From assembly GCF_028283785.1 (NCBI RefSeq), contig NZ_JAPWKB010000019.1:1012001-1076000 (forward strand): 64,000 bases of DNA. Direction: 5' to 3'. The notes under the pieces are model-generated. The model saw nothing but the letters and a program-made list of their open reading frames with translations, did not search any database and was not told where the DNA came from. Each line of letters starts with the position of its first letter. Position 1 is the stretch's first letter. A program made the translations under genes and the position numbers. The DNA comes from Paraburkholderia sp. GTDB lineage: Bacteria; Pseudomonadota; Gammaproteobacteria; Burkholderiales; Burkholderiaceae. This document shows positions 1 through 8,316 of this stretch, piece by piece.

Positions 1-120
1 CTGAAACGCGCTGCCGGCAGCACAGGCGGGTGCATGAGAGAGCACATCGCCGGCGGCTGTCGACAGACGCGACAATGCGCGACAATGTCGGCTCCTCAAT
101 TGCCTGGAACTGACCGACCG

Positions 121-1098
121 ATGAAAGACGACACTGTGATTCGTTGGGGCATCGTTGGCACTGGCCGCATCGCCCGTCGTTTCGCGCAGAGTCTTGCGCA
201 TGTGCCGAACGCGCAATTGCAGGCGGTGTGGTCGCGGCGTGCCGGGCCCGCTGCGGAATTCGCGCAGTCGTTCGACGCTCGCGCATGCGACGATTTTGCC
301 GCGCTGCTGGCGAGCGGAATCGACGCGCTGTATATCGCGACCATGCAGGACACGCACGCCGATTACGCGATCGCCGCGCTTCAGGCCGGCATCCCTGTGC
401 TGTGCGAAAAACCCGCCACGCTGAACGCCGCGCAACTCGAACGCGTGGTCGCTATCGCGCGCGCGGAACAACGGCTTTTCATGGAAGCGATGAAGCCGCC
501 GTTCTATCCGTTGTATCGACAGTTGCGCGCGCATCTCGCGAGCGATCCGATCGGCGAGATCGGTATGGTGCGGGCCGGGTGTTCGGTCGCGAGCGTGCCC
601 GACGATCATCCTTCGCTGTCGTTCGCGCATGGGGGCGGCGCGTTGCTCGATATCGGCATCTACGAGATGTTTCTCGCCGTCGACTGGCTCGGCGCGCCGC
701 TCGACGTCCAGACGTTCGGCCGGCTCGGTCCGAGCGGCGTCGATGTGTTCGCGAGTCTCAATTCCCGCCACGAGCATGGCATTTCGCAGCTGTTTTGCGG
801 GCTGGATCTGCTCGGTCGCGGTGACGCGCTACTGATGGCCCAGGGCGGCAACGTGACGATCCACGAGAACTGGTGGAACCCGTCGCGTGCGACGGTCCGT
901 TATGCGGACGGGCGCGTCGTCGAACTCGACGCGCCCTTCGACGGCGGCGGCCTCAACTACGAAACCGCACATTTCTGCGAGCTGATTCGCGCCGGGCAAC
1001 TTGAAAGTCCGGTGATGACGCACGCGAAATCGATGCAGATGATCGCGATGGCCGATGCCGCGCGGGCGACGCTGGGGCTGAAATTCGCGCAGGAATGA
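121..1098 (+). CDS. Gfo/Idh/MocA-family NAD(P)-dependent oxidoreductase
   Basis: Predicted cytoplasmic dehydrogenase of 325 aa. The N-terminal Rossmann fold shows GIVGTGRIA at residues 10-18, and the conserved family motif EKPATLN appears near residue 98, followed by the C-terminal alpha/beta substrate domain (GGGALLDIGIYE). Family members oxidise or reduce sugars, inositols or trans-dihydrodiols, but nothing here identifies the substrate. I chose the ATG at 121 because it puts the nucleotide-binding motif about ten residues from the N-terminus, as in relatives; an in-frame ATG at 34 would add 29 residues with no family counterpart. The 120 bases upstream hold no recognisable gene. The signal peptidase gene follows on the same strand after about 160 bases. 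Confidence 0.85.
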   Translation: MKDDTVIRWGIVGTGRIARRFAQSLAHVPNAQLQAVWSRRAGPAAEFAQSFDARACDDFAALLASGIDALYIATMQDTHADYAIAALQAGIPVLCEKPATLNAAQLERVVAIARAEQRLFMEAMKPPFYPLYRQLRAHLASDPIGEIGMVRAGCSVASVPDDHPSLSFAHGGGALLDIGIYEMFLAVDWLGAPLDVQTFGRLGPSGVDVFASLNSRHEHGISQLFCGLDLLGRGDALLMAQGGNVTIHENWWNPSRATVRYADGRVVELDAPFDGGGLNYETAHFCELIRAGQLESPVMTHAKSMQMIAMADAARATLGLKFAQE

Positions 1099-1256
1099 CG
1101 CGCTGGGTAGACGGTGGCGGCGATGACGGCGGTTCAGCAGCGGCGCGTGTCGTGCAACTGGTTTGCGCGGCGATGGTACGATTTGCGGCGGCACGCGCGG
1201 GGGAGCTTCTCCGGCGTCGCCGACGCTTTCGTTACCCTTTTGCAGGAGTCGCCTCG

Positions 1257-1958
1257 ATGCGCTTGCTTGGAAAATTGTGGCGCGACAACAAGGGGCTCGT
1301 CGCGTTTTTGGTGTTGATGGTGCTGTTTCGCAGCGCGATCGCCGACTGGAACGTCGTGCCGAGCGGTTCGATGCTGCCGACGATCCGTGAAGGCGACCGG
1401 ATTCTCGTGGACAAGATGGCCTACGATTTACGCGTGCCGCTCACGCATATCGCGATTGCACATCTGCACGATCCGCAACGCGGCGACATCGTAACGATCG
1501 ACTCATCGGCGGCGCATGAATTGATCGTCAAGCGGCTGATCGGCCTGCCCGGCGACCAGGTCGCGATGCGCGATAACGTGCTCTACGTGAACGGTGTGCG
1601 CGCCGGTTATACGACCCAACTGCGCGCGCCGTTGCCCGGCGATGCGACCTCGCCCGGCGACTATCTGACCGAGCGTTTCGATGGCGTCGTGCATACCGTG
1701 CGGCTGTCGCCGGATGCGCCGAGTCCGCGCGATTCGTTTGGTCCGGTGACGGTGCCGCCCGGCGAATATCTGATGCTCGGCGACAATCGCGACGACAGCG
1801 CCGACTCGCGCTATTTCGGGTTTTTTCCGCGCAGCGAGTTGATGGGCCGCACACGCCACGTTGCGTTTTCGCTCGATCCGACGCGTTTCTACACGCCGCG
1901 TTTCAACCGTTTCGGTGTGGCGCTCGATGCGCCGTACGGGACGATGGCGGCGCGCTGA
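1257..1958 (+). CDS. lepB: Signal peptidase I, short single-span form
   Basis: Membrane serine protease that cleaves signal peptides from exported preproteins on the periplasmic side. The 233-aa protein has one hydrophobic segment (about residues 13-29). Next come the catalytic-serine motif SGSMLP with Ser38, the general-base lysine in VKRLIGLPGD (Lys92), and the late family box GDNRDDSADSR. It is shorter than typical proteobacterial LepB, which has two membrane spans. It may therefore be a second, accessory signal peptidase; that is inference, since the rest of the genome is not visible. The ATG at 1257 is preceded by AGGAG at 1244-1248 with 8-base spacing, which decides the start over upstream in-frame codons. 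A strong terminator follows the stop codon. Confidence 0.88.
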   Translation: MRLLGKLWRDNKGLVAFLVLMVLFRSAIADWNVVPSGSMLPTIREGDRILVDKMAYDLRVPLTHIAIAHLHDPQRGDIVTIDSSAAHELIVKRLIGLPGDQVAMRDNVLYVNGVRAGYTTQLRAPLPGDATSPGDYLTERFDGVVHTVRLSPDAPSPRDSFGPVTVPPGEYLMLGDNRDDSADSRYFGFFPRSELMGRTRHVAFSLDPTRFYTPRFNRFGVALDAPYGTMAAR

Positions 1959-1990
1959 ACGCGCTACGGGTAGCGCGCGCACAATAAAAA

Positions 1991-2018
1991 ACGGCGGTCT
2001 CTCGACCGCCGTTTTTTT
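1991..2018. terminator. Bidirectional intrinsic terminator between lepB and pyrD
   Basis: A perfect 9-bp stem (1991-1999 with 2004-2012, loop TCTC) has a T-run on its + strand side and an A-run before it. It can therefore terminate the + strand signal peptidase gene and the converging minus-strand pyrD operon. Confidence 0.92.
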
Positions 2019-2030
2019 ATCTGAAACCGC

Positions 2031-3066
2031 TTACGCGTGGTTCGTTGCCAGCGCGCGCACGCACTCGGCGACGAGCGGCGGTCCGCGATAGATAAAGCCG
2101 GTGTACAGCTGCACCAGCGATGCACCCGCCGCGAGTTTCGCGCGTGCGTCGTCGCCGGAGAAAATCCCGCCTACGCCGATGATCGGCACTTCGTCGCCGA
2201 CTTCGGCGCGCAGTTTGCGGATCACTTCGTTCGACGTGTCGAACACCGGCTTGCCCGACAGGCCGCCGCTTTCGTCGCCGTGCTGCATGCCGGTCACGGC
2301 CGTGCGCGACAGCGTGGTATTGGTCGCGATCACGCCTTCGAAACGATGGCGCAACAGCGTGTCGCCGATCTGGCGAATCTGTTCGTCGTCGAGATCCGGT
2401 GCGATCTTCAGCGCGAGCGGCACCAGCTTGCCGTGCAGATCCGCAAGACGCTGCTGCTTGTCTTTCAGTGCCGCGAGCAGCGAATCGAGTTCGTCCGCGC
2501 CTTGCAGTTGACGCAGGTTTTTCGTATTCGGCGACGAGATATTGACGGTCACATAGCTCGCGAACGGATACACGCGTTCGAGGCAGTAGAGGTAATCGTC
2601 GGCGGCGCGTTCGATCGGCGTGTCGGCGTTCTTGCCGATATTCAGCCCGAGAATCCCGCGATAGCGCGCGGCCTGCACGTTCGCGATGAACTGATCGACG
2701 CCGGCGTTGTTGAAACCCATCCGGTTGATGATCCCGCCTGCTTCCGGCAGACGGAAAATGCGCGGGCGCGGATTGCCCGGCTGCGGACGCGGCGTGACCG
2801 TGCCCACTTCGATAAAGCCGAAACCGAGCGCGGCCAGTCCATCGACGCACGCGCCGTCCTTGTCGAGCCCGGCAGCGAGCCCCACCGGATTGCGGAAGGT
2901 CAGACCCATCACGGTGCGCGGCGAATCGGGCACGCGCGGCGCAAACGCGCCTGCGAGGCCGGTACGGCCGGCGGCGCCGAGCAGACGCAAGCGTCAGGTG
3001 GTGGGCGTCTTCCGCGTCCATGCGAAAGAGTTGGGCGCGTACGAGCGGGTAGAGGGAACTGAACAC
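2031..3066 (-). CDS. pyrD: Dihydroorotate dehydrogenase (quinone), with an N-terminal frame break
   Basis: Class 2 dihydroorotate dehydrogenase, the membrane-associated FMN enzyme that oxidises dihydroorotate to orotate with quinone in pyrimidine synthesis. The body (MGLTFRNPVGLAAGLDKDG, NISSPNTKNLRQLQG, IGVGGIFSGDDARAK) lies in one frame and opens at 2990. The N-terminal helix that should precede it (FSSLYPLVRAQLFRMDAED) lies in a different frame, from a GTG at 3066. One extra base (C on the + strand, about 2988) separates HHLTL from RLLGAAG; removing it restores a 344-aa protein, the usual family length. Without repair, a TTG at 2990 would give 319 aa lacking the membrane/quinone-binding helix. 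The gene is last in the NUDIX-aat-bpt-pyrD run. It could be a sequencing error or a real lesion. Confidence 0.85.
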
Positions 3067-3231
3067 GGGACGAAGCCGGGCGGCCGAAAAATGATAACCC
3101 GCTATTTTAACGGCTTTGCGCGGATTCCGAGACGGGACTCGGAAAGTACGCGGCAAGCGGCGAGAAAACGGGTTGTGACGATGTGAAACTGCCCGAGCTA
3201 CGCTGGACCGACGCCGGGCATTCGAGGACGC

Positions 3232-4053
3232 TTATTTGCGCGACGACGAACGGCGGCTTTGCATCGCGATTTCAACCGGCGTCAGTTCCGGCGCGGCGGG
3301 ATCGAGCGGTTTCCAGACGCCTTCGACGAGACCTTCGAGCGGATGAAAGTTCGCCTTGTACGCCATCTTCTGACTTTCGCGAATCCAGTAACCGAGATAC
3401 ACGTACGGCAGCTTCAGGCTACGCGCCTGTTCGATCTGCCAGTAGATGTTGTAGGTGCCGAAACTGGTGTTGGGCAGGTTCGGTTCGAAGAACGTGTACA
3501 CCGACGACAAACCGTCGCCGAGAATGTCGATCATGCTGATCATCCGCAGCACGCCGGGTTGATCCGGGCGTCCCGGAATCGGCTCGCGGAATTCGACGAG
3601 ACGCGAATTGATCCGGCTTTGCAGCAGGAACTGTTCGTACTGGTCGCGGCTGTCGCGATCCATGCCGCCGCCCGCATGGCGCGCGGACTGATAGCGCATG
3701 TACAGCGCGTAATGTTCTTCGTCATAGTGCAGCGGGGCGACTGTTGCAACCAGCTCGCCGTGGCGTTTCCATACGCGGCGTTGCGTGCGGTTCGGCTCGA
3801 ATGCATCGACGGGCACGCGCACCGGCACACAGGCGCGGCATCCGTCGCAATACGGCCGGTAGGTGAAGACGCCCGAGCGCCGGAAGCCCGCCTTGACGAG
3901 GTCGGTGTAGACGTCGGAGTTGATCAGATGACTGGGTGTCGCGACTTGCGAGCGAGCGACGCGTCCCTCCAGATAACTGCAGGGATAGGGCGCCGTTGCA
4001 TAGAATTGCAGCGCGGAAAGCGGTGAAAGCGGCAGCTCGTTGGGATGCGTCAC
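3232..4053 (-). CDS. bpt: Aspartate/glutamate leucyltransferase (Bpt), arginyltransferase family
   Basis: Aminoacyl-tRNA-protein transferase of 273 aa, related to eukaryotic ATE1. Bacterial Bpt attaches leucine from Leu-tRNA to proteins whose N-terminus is Asp or Glu, making them ClpS/ClpAP substrates. The N-terminal domain carries the cysteine motif CDGCRACVPVRVP, and the C-terminal domain carries the conserved stretch YLGYWIRESQKMAYKANFHP. The start MTHPNELPLSPL at 4053 gives the usual length. The gene lies about 100 bases downstream of aat on the same strand, the pairing expected for the bacterial N-degron pathway. Older annotation may call it a putative arginyl-tRNA-protein transferase. 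Confidence 0.93.
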   Translation of the reverse strand: MTHPNELPLSPLSALQFYATAPYPCSYLEGRVARSQVATPSHLINSDVYTDLVKAGFRRSGVFTYRPYCDGCRACVPVRVPVDAFEPNRTQRRVWKRHGELVATVAPLHYDEEHYALYMRYQSARHAGGGMDRDSRDQYEQFLLQSRINSRLVEFREPIPGRPDQPGVLRMISMIDILGDGLSSVYTFFEPNLPNTSFGTYNIYWQIEQARSLKLPYVYLGYWIRESQKMAYKANFHPLEGLVEGVWKPLDPAAPELTPVEIAMQSRRSSSRK

Positions 4054-4156
4054 TTGGCGGCTCTCGAAGCGTCACAGTTGCGCAAACCGGCGTGCACTGG
4101 CCAGGTTCTGGCGACGGCGAACCGGGGTTAATTCAGATAAACCAGAGGTGTACCCA

Positions 4157-4894
4157 TCACGCCGCCGGCGCGAGTACATCGAGCAGCGCGGTCTTGTCGA
4201 AACGCCACGGAATAGGCGTTGCGTCGACAGACGCGCGAACATGCGCGATGAACGCCTTGCGCGCAATCTCGCGCCCACCAAGCGACGCCAGATGCGACGT
4301 GTTCTGCTGGCAGTCTATCATTTCTATTTGATGACGGCGCAAGTGTCCGACCAGCGCGGAGAGCGCGATTTTCGACGCATCCGTCACTTCGGCGAACATC
4401 GATTCGCCGAAGAACATCCGTCCGAATGCGACGCCGTACAGGCCGCCGACGCGGCGTCCTTCGTGCCATGTTTCGATGCTGTGCGCGTCGCCGGTGCGAT
4501 GCAGTGCCGAGTACGCGTCGATCACATCCGACGTAATCCACGTGCCGCGCTGACCGTGACGCGGTGCTTGTGCGCACGCGCGCATCACGGCCGCGAACGC
4601 GTGATCGACGCGGATTTCCCACGCGTCGTCACGCAGTACGCGCTTCAATGTTTTACGCAGCGAAGGGGAGACCTTGAACTCGGACGGGCGCAGGATCATG
4701 CGTGGGTCGGGACTCCACCACAGCACGGGCTGGCCATCGGAATACCACGGGAAAATGCCGCGCCGGTACGCTTCGATCAGGCGGGACGGCAGCAGATCGG
4801 CACTGGCGGCGAGCAGGCCGGGTGCGCCGCTCGATTCGCCGAGCGCACGCTCGACCGGCGGAAAGGCTTCGTTGGGGCCGAGCCACGGAACCAT
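4157..4894 (-). CDS. aat: Leucyl/phenylalanyl-tRNA-protein transferase
   Basis: Cytoplasmic transferase that adds Leu or Phe from aminoacyl-tRNA to proteins with N-terminal Arg or Lys, marking them for ClpS/ClpAP degradation. The 245-aa protein shows the family signatures EAYRRGIFPWYS, WWSPDPRMIL, ETWHEGRRVGGLYGVAFGRMFFGESMF and IDCQQ. Length is normal. It starts 14 bases downstream of the NUDIX gene stop and is followed by bpt, so the three are probably co-transcribed. The two transferases together cover basic and acidic secondary destabilising residues. Confidence 0.95.
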   Translation of the reverse strand: MVPWLGPNEAFPPVERALGESSGAPGLLAASADLLPSRLIEAYRRGIFPWYSDGQPVLWWSPDPRMILRPSEFKVSPSLRKTLKRVLRDDAWEIRVDHAFAAVMRACAQAPRHGQRGTWITSDVIDAYSALHRTGDAHSIETWHEGRRVGGLYGVAFGRMFFGESMFAEVTDASKIALSALVGHLRRHQIEMIDCQQNTSHLASLGGREIARKAFIAHVRASVDATPIPWRFDKTALLDVLAPAA

Positions 4895-4908
4895 ACGCGG
4901 ACGGCCGC

Positions 4909-5454
4909 CTAACCTTCGCGCAGCGAGCGGAAGATGTCGCCCGTGTGCAGGCTGAAACTGCCCGCGTCACGATCGGCGAAGAAAAAGCGCAGTGTCTGCC
5001 CGACGGTAGGGAAGGCGATGTCGTCCCACGGAATGTCGTGTTCTTCGAACATCTTCACTTCGAGACTTTCCTCGCCGGCTTCGATGTCGAGGTCGAGCAG
5101 ACGCGCGAGATAGAACAGATGAACCTGATGCACGTGCGGGACGTTCAGCAGCGAGAACAGGCTTTGCACCTCGACGCGCGCGCCGGCTTCTTCCAGCGTT
5201 TCGCGCGACGCGGCTTCGGCCGTGGTCTCGCCCATTTCCATAAAGCCCGCGGGCAACGTCCAGTAGCCGTAACGCGGTTCGATCGCGCGACGGCACAGCA
5301 GCACCTTGTTGTCCCAAACGGGAATCGTGCCGACGACGTTGCGCGGATTCTGATAATGCACGGTGCCGCAGTTGTCGCAGACAAAGCGTTCGCGATTGTC
5401 GCCTGGCGGAATGCTCAGGCTGACCGCGTGGCCGCAAGCAGAACAGAATTTCAT
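4909..5454 (-). CDS. NUDIX hydrolase with an N-terminal zinc ribbon
   Basis: Protein of 181 aa. Four cysteines (CSAC at residues 4-7 and CDNC at 26-29) form a predicted zinc ribbon ahead of a NUDIX domain. The NUDIX box is intact: G-5x-E-7x-REtLEEaGA, beginning at GFMEMGETTAEAAS. Family members hydrolyse nucleoside diphosphate-linked compounds such as ADP-ribose, NADH or nucleotide sugars; the exact substrate cannot be told. It is the first gene of the minus-strand run that continues with aat, bpt and pyrD. The ATG at 5454 directly precedes the first cysteine pair, which supports the start. Confidence 0.88.
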   Translation of the reverse strand: MKFCSACGHAVSLSIPPGDNRERFVCDNCGTVHYQNPRNVVGTIPVWDNKVLLCRRAIEPRYGYWTLPAGFMEMGETTAEAASRETLEEAGARVEVQSLFSLLNVPHVHQVHLFYLARLLDLDIEAGEESLEVKMFEEHDIPWDDIAFPTVGQTLRFFFADRDAGSFSLHTGDIFRSLREG

Positions 5455-5563
5455 AGAAAGGGGCCGGAAAAGGGTGATAGGAGTTTATCACCGAGGCGCG
5501 TTTTCAAAACGACCCATGCGTGCGTGAATCGCAACGTCGCATCGTGTTTCAGGCGCTGAAAAC

Positions 5564-5590
5564 AAAAAAGGCCTGCCGGTTTGGCAAGCC
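5564..5590 (-). terminator. Terminator of the tRNA-fMet gene
   Basis: Read on the minus strand, an 8-bp stem (5583-5590 with 5570-5577, one G-U pair, 5-base loop) is followed by six T residues. It lies about 20 bases past the tRNA 3' end and upstream of the NUDIX gene, so it should separate the two transcripts. Confidence 0.85.
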
Positions 5591-5608
5591 TTGATTGCTT
5601 TCGATGGT

Positions 5609-5685
<77 letters not shown>

Positions 5686-5700
5686 TCCGTCGAAGAAAAG

Positions 5701-5729
5701 ATTATAAGACAAGGAACGAGCTCGTGCAA
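5701..5729 (-). promoter_or_regulatory. Sigma-70 promoter of tRNA-fMet
   Basis: On the minus strand TTGCAC (5729-5724) and a consensus TATAAT (5706-5701) are separated by exactly 17 bases. The -10 box lies 15 bases before the first base of the mature tRNA, leaving only a short 5' leader. Confidence 0.8.
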
Positions 5730-5980
5730 CTGCTTTCTGCAAGACGACTGTTCGACGACCTGCCGACGCGCGTTTCCAGCATTGCGACACGCGTTCGATG
5801 TGAAGCGATGTATGCGTTTGTTGAACGCTTCGGCATCAATGCGACGTTCACGTCAAAGCATGTGTCGTGAGCGCGCGCGACGCACGGGCGGTGGCCGAGT
5901 GCGAAACATGCTGCGATAGAATCGATCTCCCTGCGCCGTTACACAGGCGCCTTCTTCTTCAGCCGTTCTTCTGGTCGCTT

Positions 5981-6478
5981 ATGGACATCGTTCACGATTT
6001 GCAGTCAATCGCCGTGCAGGAACAGACGCTCGTGTTTCCGCAGTTCGACGCCGATCGCGCGTGGCAGGTCGGTGCGTATCTGCATGAGGTGGCCAAGGCG
6101 CGCGGTCTCGCGATCGCCATCGACGTGCGCACCTTCGGGCAGCAACTGTTCTTCAGCGCGCTCGACGGCGCAACGCCCGACAACGCCGATTGGGCGCGTC
6201 GAAAGGGCAACGTGGTCGCGCATTTCCGTCGCAGTTCGTATGCGATCGGGCTGCGTTTTCAGCAGTCCGGCGGCACGCTCGCCGACAAGCACGGCATGCC
6301 GGTGTCCGAGTACGCGACGCACGGCGGCGCGTTCCCGCTGACGGTCGTGGGCGCGGGTGTGATCGGTTCGGTCACGGTGTCGGGATTGCCGCAGCGGCAG
6401 GATCACGAATTCGTCGTCGAAGCGTTGTGTGCGCATCTCGGCCACGAGTACGGCAAGCTCGCGCTTGCGAAGGCCTGA
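5981..6478 (+). CDS. UPF0303 / haem-degrading-domain family protein
   Basis: A 165-aa cytoplasmic protein of the DUF336-type family (UPF0303), whose members include haem-binding HbpS and GlcG-like proteins. The characteristic stretch WARRKGNVVAHFRRSSYAIG and the C-terminal segment GVIGSVTVSGLPQRQDHEFV are present. Function in this family is poorly defined; haem or small-molecule binding is only a family-level suggestion. I chose the ATG at 5981 because MDIVHDLQSIAVQEQ matches the usual N-terminus; in-frame extension upstream to 5867 lacks family similarity. A TAGAAT hexamer at 5917-5922 could be its -10 box. The SMR gene begins 4 bases after the stop codon, so the two are probably co-transcribed. 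Confidence 0.85.
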   Translation: MDIVHDLQSIAVQEQTLVFPQFDADRAWQVGAYLHEVAKARGLAIAIDVRTFGQQLFFSALDGATPDNADWARRKGNVVAHFRRSSYAIGLRFQQSGGTLADKHGMPVSEYATHGGAFPLTVVGAGVIGSVTVSGLPQRQDHEFVVEALCAHLGHEYGKLALAKA

Positions 6479-6482
6479 TCCG

Positions 6483-6821
6483 ATGCGCGTGCCTCCTTAC
6501 GCCGTGCTCGCCATCGCCATCGTTGCCGAAGTGATTGCCACGTCCGCGCTGCGCGCGTCGAATGGCTTTTCGAAACTGTTGCCGTCGGCCGTGGTGGTGC
6601 TGGGCTACGGCGTCGCGTTTTACTGCCTGTCGCTGACGTTGCGCAGCATTCCGGTCGGGATCGTGTACGCCGTGTGGTCAGGCGCGGGCATCGTGCTGAT
6701 CACGCTCGTCGCGATGGCGTTGTACCGGCAGATGCCCGACCTTCCGGCGATGATCGGGCTCGGGCTGATCATCTCGGGCGTGGCCGTGCTGAACCTGTTC
6801 TCGAAGATGGAAGCGCACTAA
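6483..6821 (+). CDS. Small multidrug resistance (SMR) efflux protein, EmrE/QacE type
   Basis: A 112-aa inner-membrane protein with four predicted transmembrane helices. The essential membrane-embedded glutamate of SMR pumps is in the first helix (AIVAEVIATSALRAS), and the second and third helices carry GYGVAFYCLSLTLRSIPVGIVYAVWSG in two parts typical of EmrE. Members work as dual-topology dimers exchanging protons for lipophilic cations such as quaternary ammonium compounds. The SUG/GDX guanidinium-exporter signature does not stand out, but substrate is not certain. It starts 4 bases after the UPF0303 stop. Confidence 0.9.
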   Translation: MRVPPYAVLAIAIVAEVIATSALRASNGFSKLLPSAVVVLGYGVAFYCLSLTLRSIPVGIVYAVWSGAGIVLITLVAMALYRQMPDLPAMIGLGLIISGVAVLNLFSKMEAH

Positions 6822-6827
6822 AGCACT

Positions 6828-6874
6828 CGAGATGCGGCAAGCCGTGTAAGTAAGCTGTGCCTCGCCGCATCTCG
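6828..6874. repeat. 11-bp perfect inverted repeat between converging genes
   Basis: CGAGATGCGGC (6828-6838 region) and GCCGCATCTCG (6864-6874) are perfect complements separated by about 26 bases. They lie between the SMR stop and the end of the converging lipoprotein gene. There is no T-run on either side, so it is not a classical intrinsic terminator, although it could end or protect both transcripts. Confidence 0.6.
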
Positions 6875-6898
6875 TGCGTGTTCCGGACAATGCGCGCT

Positions 6899-7315
6899 TT
6901 ACTTGCAGCGGACGATCATCGAGCGATTCTTCACGTTCGCCGATACGACGTTCGTCACGCTGCCGCCCGTGGTTCCGCCTTCTTCGTTGTCTTTGGACAC
7001 GATGTCATAACCGGTCGCGCCGCACGCTTGACCCGCCTGCACATAGCACGATGCCCAGCTCGACGCGGCATCGGCGCCGCTGCAATTCACCGCGAAGCCG
7101 GTTTCGCCGTTCGGAAGGTTGATCAACGACGTCGTATTCGACGATGCGCATGCGGCGAGGCTGGCAATCGCGAGCGCGACTACGGGCACCGCGGCGTGTC
7201 GCGCGACGCGACGGACTGCTTCGCCGGCGACGCGATCAGCGGAGGCCGGTCGCGTGGCGGCGGAATAAATGGCGAACAGATCGCGCGGGCGCAGGCGTTG
7301 CGTGCGGTGAGTCAT
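6899..7315 (-). CDS. Putative lipoprotein, function unknown
   Basis: A 138-aa protein I do not recognise. A hydrophobic stretch (VPVVALAIASLAAC) ends in a lipobox-like LAAC with Cys56, followed by a Ser/Thr-rich mature region containing four further cysteines, which could form disulphides in the periplasm. The N-region before the hydrophobic core is unusually long (about 42 residues) and arginine-rich. The ATG at 7315 is supported by AAAGGA a few bases upstream. A later start nearer the hydrophobic core would be more typical for a lipoprotein signal, but I see no good ribosome site there. Expressed convergently with the SMR gene. Confidence 0.6.
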   Translation of the reverse strand: MTHRTQRLRPRDLFAIYSAATRPASADRVAGEAVRRVARHAAVPVVALAIASLAACASSNTTSLINLPNGETGFAVNCSGADAASSWASCYVQAGQACGATGYDIVSKDNEEGGTTGGSVTNVVSANVKNRSMIVRCK

Positions 7316-7382
7316 GGAGCGTCCTTTTGAAATGATGAGAGGGAGCGAAGCGGGGCGGCGGACGACAGCGCGTCGTTGCGCG

Positions 7383-7583
7383 TCATCCGTCGATGCCGAG
7401 ATCCAGTGAAATGCCCGCGGCGCTCACGAGCCGGCGGCTTTCCTCGCCTTCGATCGTGGCGGCGTCTTCCCAGATGCTGATCGCTTTCGGGATATCGATG
7501 CCGTGGCCTTCCGCGTAGGCGAACCATGCGTTCGCGGCCGTCGGCTCCGGTACTTCGCTGCTTTTCAGGAAATATTTTCCCAT
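7383..7583 (-). CDS. Small conserved hypothetical protein (66 aa)
   Basis: A 66-aa acidic protein starting MGKYFLKSSEVPEPTAANAW; I do not recognise a characterised family. It has no signal peptide or membrane segment. Tryptophan/tyrosine-rich residues (AWFAYAEGHGID, ISIWEDAA) suggest a small folded domain. The ATG at 7583 starts the plausible protein; the in-frame region upstream to 7688 is arginine/proline-rich and looks non-coding. It is on the same strand as the putative lipoprotein, 67 bases upstream of it. Proteins like this occur mainly in Burkholderiaceae as far as I can tell. Confidence 0.55.
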   Translation of the reverse strand: MGKYFLKSSEVPEPTAANAWFAYAEGHGIDIPKAISIWEDAATIEGEESRRLVSAAGISLDLGIDG

Positions 7584-7831
7584 ATTGTGTCTGCCTGGCT
7601 GATTTGCACCGCTCGTCGGGTTCGACAGGCGATTGGGTCGAGCGTGCGGCGCACCCCGCGCCGAACGGGTTATCGAGGCGCCCGTCATCGCTCGCGTGGG
7701 CGTACGTGGGCTCAGGTTGGCGCGCGCGGAGAACTTAACACGCGCGCAGGCGCCTTACTCTGATGAAGCATCCGCTGCTTGCAGCGGATAGCAAACAATG
7801 CGCCACCGTGCGCAACTCGAGGAGAGCGAAG

Positions 7832-8125
7832 ATGGCAGAACGTGTCAGCGGTCCATATCGCGGGTATTACATCAGCGCGGCGGCGCGGCTCGTGCCGTCG
7901 CCGGAAGCCGCGCCTTTGCACGGCGGCAAATACGTCGGCTCGGTCAGTCTTGCGCAGCACGGTCCTGACGATCCGCGCCGCGTCGAGACGCTGATCGATC
8001 TCGGTGACGAGCAACGCTTCGCCACCGACGCCGAAGCGCTCGATTTCGTCGAGCAGGCGGCGCGCACCTTCGTCGACAGGTTGATCGACGGCGCAAAAGA
8101 GTCGGATGCGCTGAAGGGCGCGTGA
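7832..8125 (+). CDS. Conserved hypothetical protein (97 aa)
   Basis: A 97-aa soluble protein (MAERVSGPYRGYYISAAARL) with no motif I can tie to a function. The ATG at 7832 has AGGAGAG about 8 bases upstream, which favours it over an in-frame ATG at 7763. The pattern YVGSVSLAQHG...DDPRRVETLIDLGDEQRFATDAEALDFVEQ looks like a small alpha/beta fold in which a C-terminal helix follows a DAEAL cap. No signal peptide or membrane segment. Its neighbours are also small, poorly known genes. Confidence 0.6.
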   Translation: MAERVSGPYRGYYISAAARLVPSPEAAPLHGGKYVGSVSLAQHGPDDPRRVETLIDLGDEQRFATDAEALDFVEQAARTFVDRLIDGAKESDALKGA

Positions 8126-8316
8126 CGGGTTCGCAGTGCGCTGGCGGCGTCGCCCGGGCGGCATGGGTTCGACGACGTCGCCGCGTTTCACTGCTTTCGC
8201 CGACGGTGGACTGCGCACGCGCGGCGCGAGTACCATAACCGCGTTATGCGATTCCGTCCGTTTCCGTTTCGGTTTCCGGGCGGTGTCAGTTACCTGATCC
8301 CTGCGAAGAGGCGAGC

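Noticed and set aside
1..120. In-frame start at 34 for the first oxidoreductase
   Set aside because: The added 29 residues lack family similarity and push the dinucleotide motif away from its usual N-terminal position.
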